Source: Desmonostoc muscorum FACHB-395
Lineage (GTDB): Bacteria; Cyanobacteriota; Cyanobacteriia; Cyanobacteriales; Nostocaceae
NCBI RefSeq assembly: GCF_014698035.1
Contig: NZ_JACJSF010000024.1
Span: forward strand, 1 to 64,000
Direction of reading: 5' to 3'
Length of the DNA stretch: 64,000 nucleotides
Of this stretch, positions 9,233 to 18,311 are shown in pieces. The notes beneath the pieces are model-generated. The model was given only the letters and a program-made list of their open reading frames with translations. It did not search any database and had not been told where the DNA came from. Made by a program: the position numbers and the translations under genes. How positions within the stretch are numbered: position 1 is the first letter of the stretch; the number at the start of each line of letters is the position of its first letter.

Positions 9233-9777
9233 TACTCTTGAACTCCTCAACCTGAAAAACGAATAAATTAGCTCTAGCTTTGACAGAGAAACTAGCAGAA
9301 ATTATTGATGAAATATTTGTGCTAAACCATTAGCTAATGAGTTAGCAAAGGTTCCCCTAGTAAGAAAAGTGCAAATCCCCGATAAATATCGTAACCATTA
9401 CTAGGCAATTCAGTGTAGACTCCAAAACTCATAGAAAATTCTCAAAACAAAATTCAAAATTCGGTTTGATATTGGAGTGCGACTGGTGAGATAAGGCAAC
9501 AAAATTCATCAACGGCTACTGGCATCGACTAAATCTTGAATTTAATTCAAGCTATTGATTGACAATTAACATTAGCTGAATACACTAATTAGTAAGCAGC
9601 TAGATTTCACAATCTCAATTGTTAAGAAAAGCAGATAAAACGATAAGTCGATAGATTTACCGGATTTTGCGTAAAATTATCTTTGCATAGAGCTTGTTAC
9701 AATGCAAGACCCAGTATTTATTCATGAAAAGAAAATATATCAAAATTATTGGTTAGGTCAACTCAACCCAAGCAACT

Positions 9778-9895
9778 GCGATCGCGTAGCGTGCCGTAGG
9801 CGATCGCGTAGCGTGCCGTAGGCGATCGCGTAGCGTGCCGTAGGCGATCGCGTAGCGTGCCGTAGGCGATCGCGTAGCGTGCCGTAGGCGATCGC
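9778..9895. repeat. 22-bp tandem repeat carrying HIP1, five perfect units
   Basis: The unit begins GCGATCGC and continues GTAGCGTGCCGTAG. Five perfect units run from 9778 to 9887, and a sixth GCGATCGC closes the array at 9888-9895. The unit combines the HIP1 octamer with a short palindromic linker (TAGCGTGCCGTA-like). There are no spacers of differing sequence, so it is not a CRISPR array. Confidence 0.95.
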
Positions 9896-9949
9896 CGCAG
9901 ATAGTCACTCGGTAAAAATCCCCTATCCCTATATTTATGGGGATTCCTC

Positions 9950-10008
9950 CTGCCTATTCCCTATTCCCTCTTCCCTCTTCCCTATTCCCTCTTCCCTATT
10001 CCCTCCTT
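9950..10008. repeat. CCCTATT/CCCTCTT heptamer repeat
   Basis: A run of 7-bp units alternates between CCCTATT and CCCTCTT, about eight copies, on the plus strand upstream of ssuD. It is a simple-sequence repeat with no coding content. Confidence 0.8.
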
Positions 10009-10225
10009 TTTGCCTTACTCGATTAAAAGTTGTATTTTCCAACACAGCAATTCTGACTACAAAAGTGTCAAAATTACCCACTAAGGAGTTCGTTATTTAG
10101 GCAGCCCTTTTTTACTAATGGTTAAATTAAGCTTGATTTTTAGATAATATCGGGTAAAATTTTGACTATAAAATACGGCAATTCGATCGGATAATCGTAT
10201 ATTAAGTTCTCATACCCTGATAGAT

Positions 10226-11374
10226 ATGGAAATTCTCTGGTTTATTCCTACTGGATCTCATGACGGACGCTATTTAGGCACAGATATTGGCTCTCGTGTT
10301 GCCACACCTGATTATTTGCAGCAAATTGCTCAAGCTGTGGATAATTTAGGCTACACGGGTGCATTGTTACCCACAGGGAGTTCTTGTGAAGATGCTTGGA
10401 TAACTGCCGCCGCTTTTATATCTGTCACCAAGCAGATGAAATTTCTCGTGGCAATTCGTCCAGGAATTACTTCTCCTGGTGCTGCTGCACGGATGGCAGC
10501 AACATTTGATCGGATTTCTAAAGGAAGATTGTTAATTAATGTGGTGACAGGTGGAGATCCGGTGCAACTCGCTGGAGATGGCTTGCATCTTAGTCATGAT
10601 GATCGCTATGATTTAACCGATGAATTTCTTACCGTTTGGCGGGGTATCGTCAGTGGGGAAACAGTCGATTTTAAAGGAAACTACCTGGATATCAAAGGTG
10701 GTAAACTCCTATTCCCACCAGTCCAAAAACCCTATCCACCATTGTGGTTTGGTGGCTCATCTGCGGCTGCAAAGCGCGTTGCTGCTAAACATATAGATGT
10801 TTATCTAACTTGGGGCGAACCTCCACAGCAAGTTGCTCAAAAGATTGCTGAGGTTAAACGACTGGCGGCTGAACAAGGTAGAACAGTCCGCTTTGGGATT
10901 CGCTTGCATGTAATTGTGCGAGAAACCGAGTCTGCGGCTTGGGATGCTGCCAATGAGCTGATTAAGTATGTTGATGAGGATGCGATCGCAAAAGCTCAAC
11001 AACACCTAGCTAGTTCTGATTCTGAAGGACAGCGACGGATGAGTCAACTACATAGTGGTAGTCGAGAAACCCTAGAGATTAGCCCCAACCTGTGGACAGG
11101 AATTGGATTAGTGCGGGGTGGTGCTGGTACAGCCCTAGTTGGAGATCCCGATACTGTTGCCGCTAGGATGCTGGAATATCAAGATTTGGGCATAGAAACC
11201 TTTGTCTTTTCTGGATATCCCCATTTAGAAGAGGCATATCGCACAGCTGAATTATTATTTCCACGTTTACCTTTGCAGAAAGAAACTGCACCGCTAACGC
11301 CACCAGTCTTGAGTACTGTTAGCGAAATAGTTAGCAGTGAAAAATTGGCTAAACAACTAACGAGCGCTTCATGA
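10226..11374 (+). CDS. ssuD: FMNH2-dependent alkanesulfonate monooxygenase SsuD
   Basis: This 382-residue luciferase-like monooxygenase cleaves alkanesulfonates to an aldehyde and sulfite, using FMNH2 and oxygen. The sequence follows E. coli SsuD closely throughout. [19 protein letters not shown] opens it and TGSSCEDAW places Cys54 at the family position. [12 protein letters not shown] carries the Arg/His active-site pair, and [20 protein letters not shown] the flexible-loop Arg. The C-terminal [11 protein letters not shown] is also conserved. It heads the plus-strand set ssuD-ssuC-ssuB. No ssuE flavin reductase is in the window, so FMNH2 must come from elsewhere. The ribosome site before the ATG is weak. 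Confidence 0.96.
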   Translation: MEILWFIPTGSHDGRYLGTDIGSRVATPDYLQQIAQAVDNLGYTGALLPTGSSCEDAWITAAAFISVTKQMKFLVAIRPGITSPGAAARMAATFDRISKGRLLINVVTGGDPVQLAGDGLHLSHDDRYDLTDEFLTVWRGIVSGETVDFKGNYLDIKGGKLLFPPVQKPYPPLWFGGSSAAAKRVAAKHIDVYLTWGEPPQQVAQKIAEVKRLAAEQGRTVRFGIRLHVIVRETESAAWDAANELIKYVDEDAIAKAQQHLASSDSEGQRRMSQLHSGSRETLEISPNLWTGIGLVRGGAGTALVGDPDTVAARMLEYQDLGIETFVFSGYPHLEEAYRTAELLFPRLPLQKETAPLTPPVLSTVSEIVSSEKLAKQLTSAS

Positions 11375-11438
11375 ATAATTCGTAATTTGCTCTTTAATTA
11401 CGAATTATGTTGACGATGCTTCTAGATTCATCTTTGCG

Positions 11439-11466
11439 GAAATCTAAAATCTAAAATCTAAAATCC
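11439..11466. repeat. AATCTAAA short tandem repeat
   Basis: Three to four copies of an 8-bp AATCTAAA unit precede the ssuC start by a few bases. Similar A/T octamer runs occur at about 14470-14500 between the two dehydrogenase genes. Confidence 0.7.
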
Positions 11467-11467
11467 C

Positions 11468-12295
11468 ATGACTATTACCCTTAAACACACCAAAAGAAAC
11501 AATAATATATCCTGGAGCGAGGTATTAGAAAACCCACAAATCGATAAAATAGTTCCCTGGATTGTACCCGTTTTAATACTAGTATTGTGGGAATTTGCTT
11601 CTAGAACTGGTTTACTTTCAACCAGAATTTTACCAGCCCCAAGTGGCGTAATCGCTACAGCCATTAGACTAGCCTCCACCGGAGAACTTTTTCAGCATAT
11701 AGGAATAAGCGCTGGACGAGCGATATCTGGTTTTATAGTTGGTGGTAGTATTGGGTTCGGTTTGGGATTGCTCAATGGCTTTTCCCGTATAGCAGAAAAG
11801 TTATTGGATAGTTCTTTGCAAATGCTCCGGACTATCCCTAATTTGGCATTAATTCCCCTGGTAATTCTCTGGTTTGGTATCGGCGATCAAGCTAGATTAT
11901 TTTTAGTGTCTATGGGGGTATTTTTCCCGTTATATCTTAATACATTTCATGGCATTCGCAGTGTAGATCCTGGGCTGATTGAAATGGGAAAAGTCTATGG
12001 ATTGAAAACACCACAACTTCTGTGGCAAATTATTTTTCCAGGAGCTTTATCTTCAATTCTCGTCGGTGTCCGTTTTTCTTTGGGGATTATGTGGCTGACA
12101 TTAATTGTGGCAGAAACGATCGCAGCGGATTCTGGACTGGGTTATATGGCAATGAATGCCCGTGAATTTATGCAAACTGATGTTGTGGTTTTGAGTATTG
12201 TTATCTATGCACTGCTGGGTAAATTAGCAGATGCTGTTGCCAGAGGGTTAGAAACCAAATTCTTGGCTTGGAATCCTAACTATCAAAGGTCATAA
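11468..12295 (+). CDS. ssuC: ABC transporter permease SsuC (sulfonate)
   Basis: This 275-residue inner-membrane permease of the BPD_transp_1 type has about six membrane helices. It begins with a cytoplasmic tail of about 30 residues. The EAA loop that docks on the ATPase is visible as DPGLIEMGKVYGLKTPQLLW followed by IIFPGA. The segment TIPNLALIPLVILWFGIGD is diagnostic of the SsuC/TauC/NrtB group. It lies 93 bp after ssuD and 117 bp before ssuB on the same strand. The binding protein is probably the lipoprotein encoded at 1471-2487. Confidence 0.93.
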   Translation: MTITLKHTKRNNNISWSEVLENPQIDKIVPWIVPVLILVLWEFASRTGLLSTRILPAPSGVIATAIRLASTGELFQHIGISAGRAISGFIVGGSIGFGLGLLNGFSRIAEKLLDSSLQMLRTIPNLALIPLVILWFGIGDQARLFLVSMGVFFPLYLNTFHGIRSVDPGLIEMGKVYGLKTPQLLWQIIFPGALSSILVGVRFSLGIMWLTLIVAETIAADSGLGYMAMNAREFMQTDVVVLSIVIYALLGKLADAVARGLETKFLAWNPNYQRS

Positions 12296-12412
12296 ATGGC
12301 AAAATCACCAAGGTCAAATCTTAAAAACTCTTGATTTTGGGTGTAGTTTTCAAATTCAATATTTCACCAAATAATTCAATCCCAATCGTTCTGAGAAAAT
12401 GAGGTTTTGCAA

Positions 12413-13183
12413 GTGAGTTATAATGTACAAGGTACGCAACTAAGTATTTTGGATTTGACGAAATCTTTCGGTAATAAAACTGTTTTAAACTCGCTAAACT
12501 TAGAAGTTGAAGCAGGTGAATTTGTCGCTATCGTCGGACGTAGTGGTTGTGGTAAAAGTACCTTATTGCGTCTGGTGTCAGGATTAGATAAAGCAACTTC
12601 AGGCGGAATACTACTGGATGGAGAACCACTGCGTAGACTCAGCCGCTCTGTAACAGTGATGTTTCAAGACCCCCGCTTACTGCCGTGGAAGCGCGTTGTT
12701 CAGAATGTGGGGTTAGGCTTGGAAGGCAATTGGCGTGAAAAAGCTTTGTGGGCACTCGATAAAGTCGGACTCAAAGATCGGGCTGATGAGTGGCCTTATG
12801 TCTTATCTGGTGGACAACGGCAACGGGTGTCATTGGCAAGGGCATTAGTTAGCCAGCCCCGTTTGTTATTGTTAGATGAACCTTTAGGAGCATTAGATGC
12901 TCTAACTCGTCAAGAGATGCAGGGTTTGATAGAGAACTTATGGCAAGAGCGGAGATTTACTGCATTTTTGGTGACTCACGATGTAGAAGAAGCTGTGGCG
13001 TTGGCAGACCGAGTGATAGTGATTGATGAAGGACGTATTTCTCTCGATTTACCTGTAAAACTTTCACGTCCGCGAGATAGAAGTAGCGAAGTGTTTATCA
13101 ATATCAGAGAAGCAGTTCTTCAGCGAGTAATGAGCAATGAAAGTACTCAGTCAAATAACCAATTGTTGCAGTTGAGTAGTTGA
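12413..13183 (+). CDS. ssuB: ABC transporter ATP-binding protein SsuB (sulfonate)
   Basis: This ATPase of about 256 residues has all ABC motifs: Walker [10 protein letters not shown] (about residues 42-50), Q-loop [13 protein letters not shown], signature [12 protein letters not shown], Walker [13 protein letters not shown] and the H-loop VTHDVEEA. The LLPW after the Q-loop and the compact size are typical of the sulfonate/nitrate group. No ATG is available. A TTG at 12407 extends the frame, but the GTG at 12413 sits 8 nt after a GAGG and was chosen. It should power the SsuC permease encoded just upstream. Confidence 0.94.
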   Translation: MSYNVQGTQLSILDLTKSFGNKTVLNSLNLEVEAGEFVAIVGRSGCGKSTLLRLVSGLDKATSGGILLDGEPLRRLSRSVTVMFQDPRLLPWKRVVQNVGLGLEGNWREKALWALDKVGLKDRADEWPYVLSGGQRQRVSLARALVSQPRLLLLDEPLGALDALTRQEMQGLIENLWQERRFTAFLVTHDVEEAVALADRVIVIDEGRISLDLPVKLSRPRDRSSEVFINIREAVLQRVMSNESTQSNNQLLQLSS

Positions 13184-13519
13184 GATTTAGCTTTCGTTAG
13201 TTGATTAATGTAATGCTTGAGGTAGCTGTGGTAAAAATAGGCTACTTCGAGAATCAATGTTATTAATATAGTTATCTAATTTGCGAAAAATAATTTTTTA
13301 TCGAAACAGGAGTCAAGAGTCAGAATTCCATTAGGTATTCTGACCGAAAAAGCGCTTGATTCTAAATTCTCCTTCAAAGCAAACCGCAGAGACGCAGAGA
13401 ACACAGAGAGAATAAAGAGATATTGCCACAAATCATTTAGTAAATAGTGCTTTTATTTATTAGTAAACCAGAAGCAATTTATAGAGATATTTCTGTAAAT
13501 AGAAAAGAGGTGATCTACC
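13184..13519. other. Intergenic with dispersed repeat
   Basis: The spacer holds copy 2 of the CGCAGAG 30-bp repeat (about 13382-13412). It also holds an AGTCAAGAGTCAGAATTCC segment like those flanking 39874-40107. No gene or terminator is evident. Confidence 0.6.
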
Positions 13520-14467
13520 ATGAAACTGATCTTACCGCTCGATCTCGTTGCTGACATTGAGCCTCATCTACCGCCTGATACAGAGGTTGTCACAGTAGAT
13601 GTTGAAGGAAATTTAGATGGGGATGCTACTGATGCTGAAGTTTATTTTAGTTGGTTTTTAACCAGAAGCCCGACGCTACACAAAATAATAGCAGCAGCAC
13701 CTGCACTGCGTTGGCATCATGCACCAAATGCAGGCGTGAATCACATCCTGACACCAACTTATTTGGAAAGAGATATTATCCTCACAAATGGGGCTGGGGT
13801 TCATGGAGTTCCGATCGCAGAATTTGCGATCGCTTATATCCTAGCTCATGCCAAACACCTGCAAGAATTATATGCTCTACAAGCAGAACGTCACTGGAAA
13901 AGAGGCTTTGCCATCCAAGAATTGACAGATGCTACCTTACTAATTATCGGTGCTGGTGGTATTGGTCAAGAAATCGCCGCCCGTGCTAAACCCTTCGGCT
14001 TAAGAATTATTGGCAGTCGCCGTCATCCCCAAGAGCTACCAAATTTTGATAAAGTAGTGGGTGCTGATGAATGGCGATCGCTCCTGCCAGGAGTTGATTA
14101 TGTAGTTATTGCAACACCCCTAACTCCAGAAACCAAAGAATTTATTGATGAATCTGTATTGCGATCGCTCCCAAAACATGCCTACCTAATTAATATTGCT
14201 CGCGGTGGCGTAGTCGATGAATCGGCTTTAATAAAAGCACTCACAGAAGGTTGGATTGCAGGTGCAGCTTTAGACACAGTTAACTCAGAACCATTACCAC
14301 CCGAAAGTCCTTTATGGTCACTTCCTAATATCTTTATCACACCTCATACTTCAGGCCATTCACCAAAAAGCAAACAGCGTTCAATAGCACTATTTATCGA
14401 CAATCTGAAGCGTTACCAAGCTGGTCAACCATTACGAAATGTAGTAGACAAAGAAGCAGGATACTAA
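13520..14467 (+). CDS. D-isomer-specific 2-hydroxyacid dehydrogenase, first of a tandem pair
   Basis: This 315-residue NAD(P)-dependent oxidoreductase interconverts a 2-hydroxyacid and a 2-oxoacid. The nucleotide fold shows LIIGAGGIGQEIAARAKPFG (residues about 141-160). The catalytic trio is Arg228 in INIARGG, Glu257 in NSEPLPPES and His276 in ITPHTSGH. The start has a strong GAGGTGATC ribosome site. A close paralogue follows 95 bp later, and the two proteins align along their full length. The pair lies downstream of the ssu genes. A link to sulfonate carbon skeletons is possible but is only an inference from position. Confidence 0.9.
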   Translation: MKLILPLDLVADIEPHLPPDTEVVTVDVEGNLDGDATDAEVYFSWFLTRSPTLHKIIAAAPALRWHHAPNAGVNHILTPTYLERDIILTNGAGVHGVPIAEFAIAYILAHAKHLQELYALQAERHWKRGFAIQELTDATLLIIGAGGIGQEIAARAKPFGLRIIGSRRHPQELPNFDKVVGADEWRSLLPGVDYVVIATPLTPETKEFIDESVLRSLPKHAYLINIARGGVVDESALIKALTEGWIAGAALDTVNSEPLPPESPLWSLPNIFITPHTSGHSPKSKQRSIALFIDNLKRYQAGQPLRNVVDKEAGY

Positions 14468-14562
14468 AGAATTAAAAATTAAAAATTAAAAATTAAAAAT
14501 GAAGAGGTGTTGCCGATTGGGTTACACAATCCAAAATCCAAAATGGAATTAGGGAGTAGCAA

Positions 14563-15513
14563 ATGGTGAAACTGATTTTACCCGATCATCTCATTGCTGA
14601 TATTGAGCCTTATCTACCGCCTGATATAGATGTTGTCGAGGTGGATAGTGAAGGTAATCTTGATGGTGATGTCAGTGATGCAGAAGTTTATGTCAACGGA
14701 TTTTACTTGAAAACTTCTACCCTTGACAAAGTGCTGACAGCAGCGCCTAGGCTGCGTTGGCAACAGTCACCGAGTGCTGGCGTGAATCACATCCTTACGC
14801 CAAATTTTTTGCAAAAAGATATTATCCTCACTAATGGCGCAGGGGTTCACGCGATTCCAATTTCGGAATTTGTACTGGCATTCATGCTCTATCACGCCAA
14901 GAATCTGCGAAAATTGCAAACTTTGCAGGATGAACACACCTGGGTGAGAGGAGTGTTTCTCGAAGAGTTAGCAGACGCGACTTTATTAATTCTCGGCACT
15001 GGGAATATAGGTCAAGCGATCGCATCTCGCGCTAAAGCATTTGGTGTTAAAGTTTGGGGGAGCCGCCGCCATCCCGAACCCTTACCGAATTTTGACAAGA
15101 TTGTTGGTGCTGATGAATGGCGATCGCTCCTACCCGCAGCCGACTATGTAGTAATTGCCACGCCACTAACCCCAGAAACGAAAGGCTTGATCGATGAAGC
15201 CGCCTTGCGCTCTATGCGTCAGTCTGCTTACTTAATTAATATTGCTCGTGGTGCGATCGTTGATGAAACAGCATTATTCACCGCCCTAAGTGAGGGATGG
15301 ATTGCAGGTGCTGGATTAGATACAGTGGCTACAGAACCTCTGCCACCGGAAAGTCCCTTGTGGTCGTTGCCGAACGCCTTTATCACCCCCCATTGTTCAG
15401 CCCTATCACCACGACTGAGAGAGCGCATAGCACAACTGTTTATCGACAATCTTAAACGCTATCAAACTGGTCAACCCTTGCGGAATGTCGTAGACAAGAA
15501 AGCGGGATATTGA
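14563..15513 (+). CDS. D-isomer-specific 2-hydroxyacid dehydrogenase, second of a tandem pair
   Basis: This 316-residue paralogue of the preceding gene has the same fold and motifs: LILGTGNIGQAIASRAKAFG for the cofactor, INIARGAIVDE for the catalytic Arg, TEPLPPESPLW for the Glu and ITPHCSALS for the His. Both proteins start with an MKLILP/VKLILP sequence and end with QPLRNVVDKxAGY. Differences concentrate in the substrate-side loops (FSWFLTRSP versus VNGFYLKTS). The pattern is that of a local duplication with possible substrate divergence. GGAG lies 6 to 7 nt before the ATG. Confidence 0.9.
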   Translation: MVKLILPDHLIADIEPYLPPDIDVVEVDSEGNLDGDVSDAEVYVNGFYLKTSTLDKVLTAAPRLRWQQSPSAGVNHILTPNFLQKDIILTNGAGVHAIPISEFVLAFMLYHAKNLRKLQTLQDEHTWVRGVFLEELADATLLILGTGNIGQAIASRAKAFGVKVWGSRRHPEPLPNFDKIVGADEWRSLLPAADYVVIATPLTPETKGLIDEAALRSMRQSAYLINIARGAIVDETALFTALSEGWIAGAGLDTVATEPLPPESPLWSLPNAFITPHCSALSPRLRERIAQLFIDNLKRYQTGQPLRNVVDKKAGY

Positions 15514-15567
15514 TTGGGAATTGGGAATTGGGCATTAGCCTGGATTTCTCACAAGTGAGAAATCCAA

Positions 15568-15638
15568 GGGGTGTGGGAGGTGTGGGAAGTGTGGGAGGAT
15601 GGGGAAGAAGTCTTACCCCCCACACTCCCCACACTCCT
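15568..15638. repeat. GTGTGGG hairpin repeat, copy 2
   Basis: GTGTGGGAGG units are followed by GGATGGGGAAGAAGTCTTAC and CCCCACACTCCCCACACTCC, giving complementary arms around a short core. The copy lacks the GGCACTAAGAAAA head seen in the other three. Confidence 0.75.
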
Positions 15639-15921
15639 CTTCGGTCACTCTCCGAACACAAGAATCAAAAGCAATGTTTAAACCTTAAACTAGGGTTGGG
15701 TTTGTGGCTTTATTTTCTAGTATGATAAATATCATCATCGCTTAATCATGAAACTCTTGTGTAGCAAGGACTTCATCTTTTTACCTGGGAAAAGTGATAC
15801 AAGAGGGATATCTAGAAAGGCAGTCCAGTAGAAGTAGTGAATACTAACTTTGGATACTTTTAGTATTTTTTCAATTGTTCTAAATAAACAGCAACCACTA
15901 TCATAATGCTGTTACATCTTT

Positions 15922-15947
15922 GTTAAGAATAGTTACAAGTTCTTAAC
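15922..15947. promoter_or_regulatory. Perfect inverted repeat GTTAAGAA-N10-TTCTTAAC upstream of the NDH-2 gene
   Basis: Perfect 8-bp arms at 15922-15929 and 15940-15947 are separated by 10 bp and end 17 bp before the start codon. The AAGGA ribosome site follows directly. The position suits an operator, or an RNA hairpin controlling translation. No known regulator site is recognised. Confidence 0.45.
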
Positions 15948-15964
15948 ACAAGGAAATATCTCGT

Positions 15965-17311
15965 ATGGAAGTCTCACTTGAAAAGAATGCACCACATCGG
16001 GTTGTCATTGTTGGTGGTGGCTTTGGTGGACTGTATGCAGCAAAGGGTCTGAATGCAGCGAATGTAAATGTTACTCTCATTGATAAACGAAACTTTCACC
16101 TATTTCAGCCGCTTTTATATCAAGTTGCCACAGGTACGCTATCACCTTCCGATATTTCCGCACCATTGCGATCTGTATTCAGCAAAAGCAAGAATACAAA
16201 GGTGTTGTTGGGAGAAGTACATGATATTGATCCAAAAGCGCAACAAGTTATTTTGGGTGATGAAGTAGTACCTTATGACACATTAATTGTTGCCACAGGT
16301 GCTAACCATTCCTATTTTGGTAAGGATCATTGGGAAGAAGTTGCTCCTGGCTTGAAAACTGTGGAAGATGCGATAGAAATGCGTCGCCGGATATTTGGCG
16401 CATTTGAAGCAGCAGAAAAAGAAACTGATCCTGAAAAACGTCGCGCTTGGTTGAGTTTTGTGATTGTGGGTGGTGGCCCGACTGGTGTAGAGTTAGCAGG
16501 TGCGATCGCAGAATTGGCATACAAAACTCTCAAAGAAGATTTCCGCAGCATCGACACTTCAGAAACGAAAATTTTACTATTACAAGGGGGCCCTCGCATC
16601 CTCCCACACATGGTTCCAGAGTTATCGGCATCAGCAGCAGTATCTTTGCAAAAGTTGGGTGTAGAACTGCACACTCACACCAGAGTGACAAATATTGAAG
16701 GTGATATTGTTACTTTCAAGCAAGACAATGAATTTACAGAAATTGCCTCAAAAACTATCTTGTGGGCAGCAGGTGTTCAAGGTTCCCCAATGGGGAAAGT
16801 CTTAGCAGAAACTACAGGTGTAGAGCGCGATTACTCTGGGCGTGTAATTGTAGAACCTGACTTGTCTATCGAGGGTTATGACAACATTTTCGTAATTGGA
16901 GATTTAGCCAACTTCTCCCATCAAGATGCTAAACCTTTACCTGGTGTTGCACCTGTAGCTAAACAACAAGGAGAGTATGTAGGTAAACTAATTCAACGAC
17001 GGCTTAAAGGTAAGACTTTGCCACAATTTCATTACAACGATGTGGGTAGTTTGGCGATGATTGGGCAAAATTTAGCTGTTGTAGATTTAAGCTTAATCAA
17101 ACTCACAGGTTTCATTGCTTGGGCATTTTGGCTATTAGTTCACATCTACTTCTTAATCGAGTTTGACACTAAATTACTAGTAGTATTTCAGTGGGCGTGG
17201 AATTATATCACTCGTAATCGTCGCTCTAGATTGATTACAGGTCGAGAAGCTTTTGTAGAACCAAAAACTGTTAATAATATAGTGCAAGAGCCTTCTGGGA
17301 CACCTCTGTAA
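15965..17311 (+). CDS. ndh: Type II NADH dehydrogenase (NDH-2)
   Basis: This 448-residue single-subunit flavoenzyme oxidises NAD(P)H and passes electrons to quinone at the membrane without pumping protons. The FAD motif is VVIVGGGFGGLYAAKGL near the N-terminus. The NADH-binding motif is VIVGGGPTGVELAGAIAEL near residue 170. The second FAD motif is NIFVIGDLANF. The C-terminal third contains hydrophobic FIAWAFWLLVHIYFLIEF, consistent with membrane attachment. AAGGA lies about 9 nt before the ATG. No partner genes adjoin it. An 8-bp inverted repeat in the leader may regulate it. Confidence 0.94.
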   Translation: MEVSLEKNAPHRVVIVGGGFGGLYAAKGLNAANVNVTLIDKRNFHLFQPLLYQVATGTLSPSDISAPLRSVFSKSKNTKVLLGEVHDIDPKAQQVILGDEVVPYDTLIVATGANHSYFGKDHWEEVAPGLKTVEDAIEMRRRIFGAFEAAEKETDPEKRRAWLSFVIVGGGPTGVELAGAIAELAYKTLKEDFRSIDTSETKILLLQGGPRILPHMVPELSASAAVSLQKLGVELHTHTRVTNIEGDIVTFKQDNEFTEIASKTILWAAGVQGSPMGKVLAETTGVERDYSGRVIVEPDLSIEGYDNIFVIGDLANFSHQDAKPLPGVAPVAKQQGEYVGKLIQRRLKGKTLPQFHYNDVGSLAMIGQNLAVVDLSLIKLTGFIAWAFWLLVHIYFLIEFDTKLLVVFQWAWNYITRNRRSRLITGREAFVEPKTVNNIVQEPSGTPL

Positions 17312-17580
17312 CTTCATCACAGCATTTGTCGACTGGTAGAATCGTCAAAGATGTAGTGCAGTGAATAATGGAGTGAACGAAAGTATCAAATATCTACCAA
17401 ACTGGTGAAGTCTGCCAAATTATAGCTAAGGAAAACCCCCAATTTAGGGGCAAGCGTGGGTGCTGGCATAGCCTCTTCAAAAACTATGCGTTTTGTCAGA
17501 CTAGCACCCTGGCATAAGTTCTGAGGTAGAAATATTTATCAACCAAATCAATGTTGTCGTTGATAGCCTGATATAGATAG

Positions 17581-17608
17581 CCCCCTTACCGCTTACGCGG
17601 TGAGGGGG
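17581..17608. repeat. Hairpin CCCCCTTACCGC / GCGGTGAGGGGG
   Basis: Arms of 12 bp with one mismatch are separated by TTAC. The element resembles dispersed palindromes of Nostoc-type genomes. It is too far from the ndh stop (about 270 bp) to be called its terminator with confidence. Confidence 0.55.
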
Positions 17609-17684
17609 TTGGGGTTCTTGTACCTCACAAAGGCTGAGAACTGCTATAAGAGTTTGAAAAGTTCTCTTGACCCTGATTCTCAGA

Positions 17685-17710
17685 TAGGGGCAATTCATGA
17701 ATTGCCCCTA
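17685..17710. repeat. Perfect 26-nt palindrome with GGGGCAATTC arm
   Basis: The left half is TAGGGGCAATTCA and the right half is its exact complement, with no spacer. It is a candidate dispersed palindromic repeat or a cruciform-forming site. Confidence 0.7.
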
Positions 17711-18311
17711 CCGTGTGTAGTTTTGTATAAGTTCTATTAAAGTAACTCGTGAACAAAATCGAATTGAACATTGCCAAAAATTGTCTGCAATGCTACGCTG
17801 TGACTGAAATTGTACATACCATAAGTATGTATAAATTTCAGAGTTCATTTAATCATTAGCTTGGTTAATTTAAGTAAAAGAATGTTAACTTTCTTGTTAA
17901 CCTGCATATAACACCGAGTTAGCTCCGATAACTGAATCGTATAACTAAATTGGTTGTCTAATCCAAATTAATCAGGCTTTAGTTTTGATTAAAGCCACAC
18001 ATAACTTATTCATATAATCCCTGCCTAAAACTCTCCTTCACAGAGATAGAGGGGTTAATTCTTACTACCCTTACCTTTTAGTGAAGGGTTTAGGGATTAG
18101 GTTTGAGTGCAATTTGTACACGACAACAAATTATTATCGATACCATTTTTATTGAATTTTCTGGAAAAGCTTTGATTGCTTTTGAATTGCAATACTAGTA
18201 GTTAAAAATCCGACTGCATCATCAGAAATTCTCATTAGATTAGCTTTTGCCTCCATTTGTAATCTAGATGAGTATATATTTTCATGTCCATAATTTTTAA
18301 GGATGAATATA

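Larger units (their letters stand above)
9233..10225. other. Intergenic, divergent promoter region with tandem repeats
   Basis: About 1 kb lies between the divergent porin and ssuD genes. It contains a 22-bp tandem repeat (9778-9895) and a CCCTATT/CCCTCTT run (about 9950-10008). The rest is AT-rich, with no coding frame or RNA gene that I can support. Promoters for both flanking genes must lie here, but no -35/-10 pair stands out. Confidence 0.6.
15514..15964. other. Intergenic with hairpin repeat and ndh leader
   Basis: The spacer contains a GGGAATT tandem, copy 2 of the GTGTGGG hairpin repeat (about 15568-15638) and an AT-rich promoter region for the NADH dehydrogenase gene. That region includes the inverted repeat annotated separately. 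Confidence 0.6.
17312..18311. other. Long intergenic region with palindromic repeats
   Basis: About 1 kb is without a supported gene. It holds a GC hairpin (17581-17608) and a perfect 26-nt palindrome (17685-17710). A diffuse AT-rich stretch leads to the GMC oxidoreductase. Small frames on either strand have no ribosome sites or recognisable products. Confidence 0.6.

Noticed and set aside
9778..9895. CRISPR array
   Set aside because: The units abut without variable spacers and no cas genes are near; it is a simple tandem repeat.
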